This document shows, in pieces, positions 46,110 to 47,846 of a stretch of 47,846 nt of DNA. A program made the translations under genes and the position numbers. Under the pieces are notes generated by a model. The model searched no databases. It was not told where the DNA came from and saw only the letters and a program-made list of their open reading frames with translations. This DNA comes from Chromera velia (Eukaryota; Sar; Chromeraceae), in the NCBI GenBank assembly GCA_018398765.1, contig JAHBMJ010000447.1:1-47846 (forward strand), read 5' to 3'. The number at the start of each line of letters is the position of its first letter. Positions within the stretch are counted from its first letter, which is position 1.

Positions 46110-47641
46110 TCACCCGAACAAACCGGACAGGTCAAAGTCGAAGAGCCCCTTTCCCTTCTCTTCCACGCCTTTGCCCCCCTTCTCGTTCCCCTCTTCCTTC
46201 TCCATACCCTTCAGGGAGGGACCCTCAGGAACCGACAGAGGGCCCAGGTCCAGGGTTAGTGCCTTGGAGAGAGAACCCAGGGGGTCGCAGAAGAGCCCAG
46301 TGCACTCCTCTTTCCCTTTCCCTTCTTCTTTTCCCTCAACGTCCGCCTGTTGTCCCTGCACCTTTTTGTTTCCTGAAGGGTCTGTGTCTGGGGCGCAGAG
46401 TTCTTCCAGTTTTGTCACCAACTCTTCTTTCGTTAGAGACTCAAAGACTCTCCCCGTCTCGCCCCTTGGGGGGAGGTCCTTTGACTTCACGCCCGTCTCC
46501 TTCACGTCTGTGCACTCAGTCAGGCCGAACGAGGCGCTGTCTCTGCTTCAAGAGGACATGGACACGGACACGGACACACACACACACACACACACACGCA
46601 CGGACGGACGCATAGAGAGAGGGAGAAAGAGAGAGAGGGTCATGTGTACAAACATCAAGAAATGCAGATAGATAACTGCACCGACAAGCAGATATGTCCA
46701 GACGGGGAACCGTTTCAAATGGCCAGCCAGCCAGCCAGAGGCAAGTCCTTCCCTGCAGCTCACGAAGACCCAAAGGACAGTGAAAGAAAAAAAAGAAAAG
46801 TCCAAGAGGAGGTGATGATAGGAAGAGAAGAGCCTTCCTTGCAGAGAGAGGCGCATGCACCCACCCACTCCCCCCCCCTTCTGACTTTTTTGAGGGCTTC
46901 CCAGTTAATTCCCCCCCCAGGCTTTTCAGAGCCTCCAGGGATACGGGTTGCGAAAGAGACTCCATGATCCCCCCCCCCTTCCCCCCGAGGCCTTCCAGAG
47001 AGGAGAGAGCAGAAAGGCTGCTGAGGTCTAGCTGAGGGAGCCCCGCAGCCAGCCGCCGCTTGCCGATGAGAGCCTTCAGTCCGTCCAGATCCAGGGACCC
47101 TGAGGGAAGCTTCAGGTCCGCAGATTCAGAAGCCGAGAGCGAAAGGGGAATGCCCGACAGGGCTTCTCCCAACTTATCTAGACTCCCCCCCTCGGCCCCC
47201 GACAGCTTTCCCGAGGCCCCCCCAGGCAGACGGGGAAGACCGGACAGGCGCTTCAGGTTTTCTCCCAGGACTCCCCCCCCTTCCTTCCCTGGCCCCAGGC
47301 CGAGACTGTCAGGAAGGTTCAACTTAGAGGAGAAGAAAGAGAGCAGACTCGAACTATCCGCCAGAACGAGCACCTCACTCTCAACCTTCCTGCTGTTCCC
47401 GCACCCGTCCCGTAACTCCACCACCACCGAGATCAAATTCAAGACGCTGGTACCGCACGCCTTCAGAGGCTGGCCGCTGGCGAGTGCCTCCACGTACAGT
47501 GTGTCCGTTTCTCCGTCGTAAACGCAGCACCCGCCCTCCTTCTCTTTCTCCGTCTTCTCGTCCTTCCACCCTGAGGGACCGCAGCGGCACCCGAGGAATG
47601 CAGCAGAGATCTGGGAGACGTCAGTCGCCTCGGTGAGGAGT
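46110..47641 (-). CDS. Unidentified protein, last two exons (5' part outside the window)
   Basis: Exons 46886-47641 and 46110-46542 join with AAAAAA|GTCAGA to GAAGCAG|A in phase 2 and end at a TGA (46110-46112). The upstream exon begins after GCTTGCAG in phase 2, so more exons lie to the right. The first part is Cys-containing with a beta-like pattern (CRCGPSGWKD, CCVYDGETDTLYVEAL, VLNLISVVVELRDGCG), followed by about 150 residues rich in Leu, Gly and Ser, then an acidic Lys/Glu C-terminus ending FDFDLSGLFG. No family recognised. About 395 residues are visible. Confidence 0.65.
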
Positions 47642-47846
47642 CTGCAAGCATGCGTGTCCGATTAGGGAATGCAGGCAGGCAGCTGGACAGAGCAGAGTGG
47701 ACGAATGCCCAGAAAGCGGGGAAAAGAGGAAAAGGCGAAAGAAATTCTAAACAGAGCGCAAGACAACAGCCCGCATCTTCAAACAGAAAAAGCAGAATGT
47801 CCGACGAGATTTCAGTGACTCTTCTCTCCCCCCCTCCCCCCCCCCC
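47642..47846. other. Intronic DNA at the window edge
   Basis: Upstream of the exon starting at 47641 on the minus strand, so presumably intron. It ends in C runs broken by single T (from about 47827), which on the minus strand is poly-G and may mark a sequence break. Confidence 0.4.

Overview
This is nuclear DNA of a eukaryote, not bacterial. The two conserved genes are cut into many short exons by spliceosomal introns, and the introns and spacers are full of microsatellites, non-LTR retrotransposon debris and AT-rich islands. Gene structure, an SF3B1/UPF2 pair and a high load of simple repeats would fit an alveolate alga such as a chromerid (Chromera-like). That placement is inference; no rRNA or organelle marker is present.

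Layout. 1-2350 (minus): 3' part of a multi-exon gene that starts with a SKP1/BTB-like segment and ends, running off the window, in a Gly/Met-rich 60-bp tandem repeat. 2351-2860: short head-to-head spacer. 2861-5071 (plus): multipass membrane protein leading into a RING-type zinc finger. 5268-5738 (plus): small intronless ORF. 5739-8177: AT-rich retroelement island with a tRNA-derived SINE-like unit. 8178-16885 (minus): complete SF3B1, 18 exons, 1298 aa. 16886-18280: divergent promoter region with a possible alternative SF3B1 first exon. 18281-34401 (plus): complete UPF2, 38 exons, 1412 aa. 34402-35132: AT-rich spacer. 35133-38380: non-LTR retrotransposon ORF with one in-frame stop and a 646-bp assembly-type duplication. 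38752-40700: second, decayed retrotransposon copy bracketed by a 27-bp inverted repeat. 40990-42599: AT-rich DNA with a 33-bp tandem repeat and a perfect GC hairpin. 42600-44434 (minus): ankyrin-repeat pseudogene. 44435-46109: spacer with a weak ORF. 46110-47641 (minus): last two exons of an unidentified protein.

The core of the window is a divergent pair: a spliceosome subunit (SF3B1, U2 snRNP branch-site recognition) and an NMD adaptor (UPF2). I resolved all 54 introns of these two genes by protein homology plus reading phase; both spliced models are exact multiples of three. They show an unusual 5' splice-site consensus, GTCRGT (C at +3 in 33 of 54 introns), often expanded into short tandem repeats at the donor. 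Two introns of UPF2 carry tandem duplications of an exon edge plus its splice site, and the extra copies would insert stop codons, a pattern that could feed back on NMD itself.
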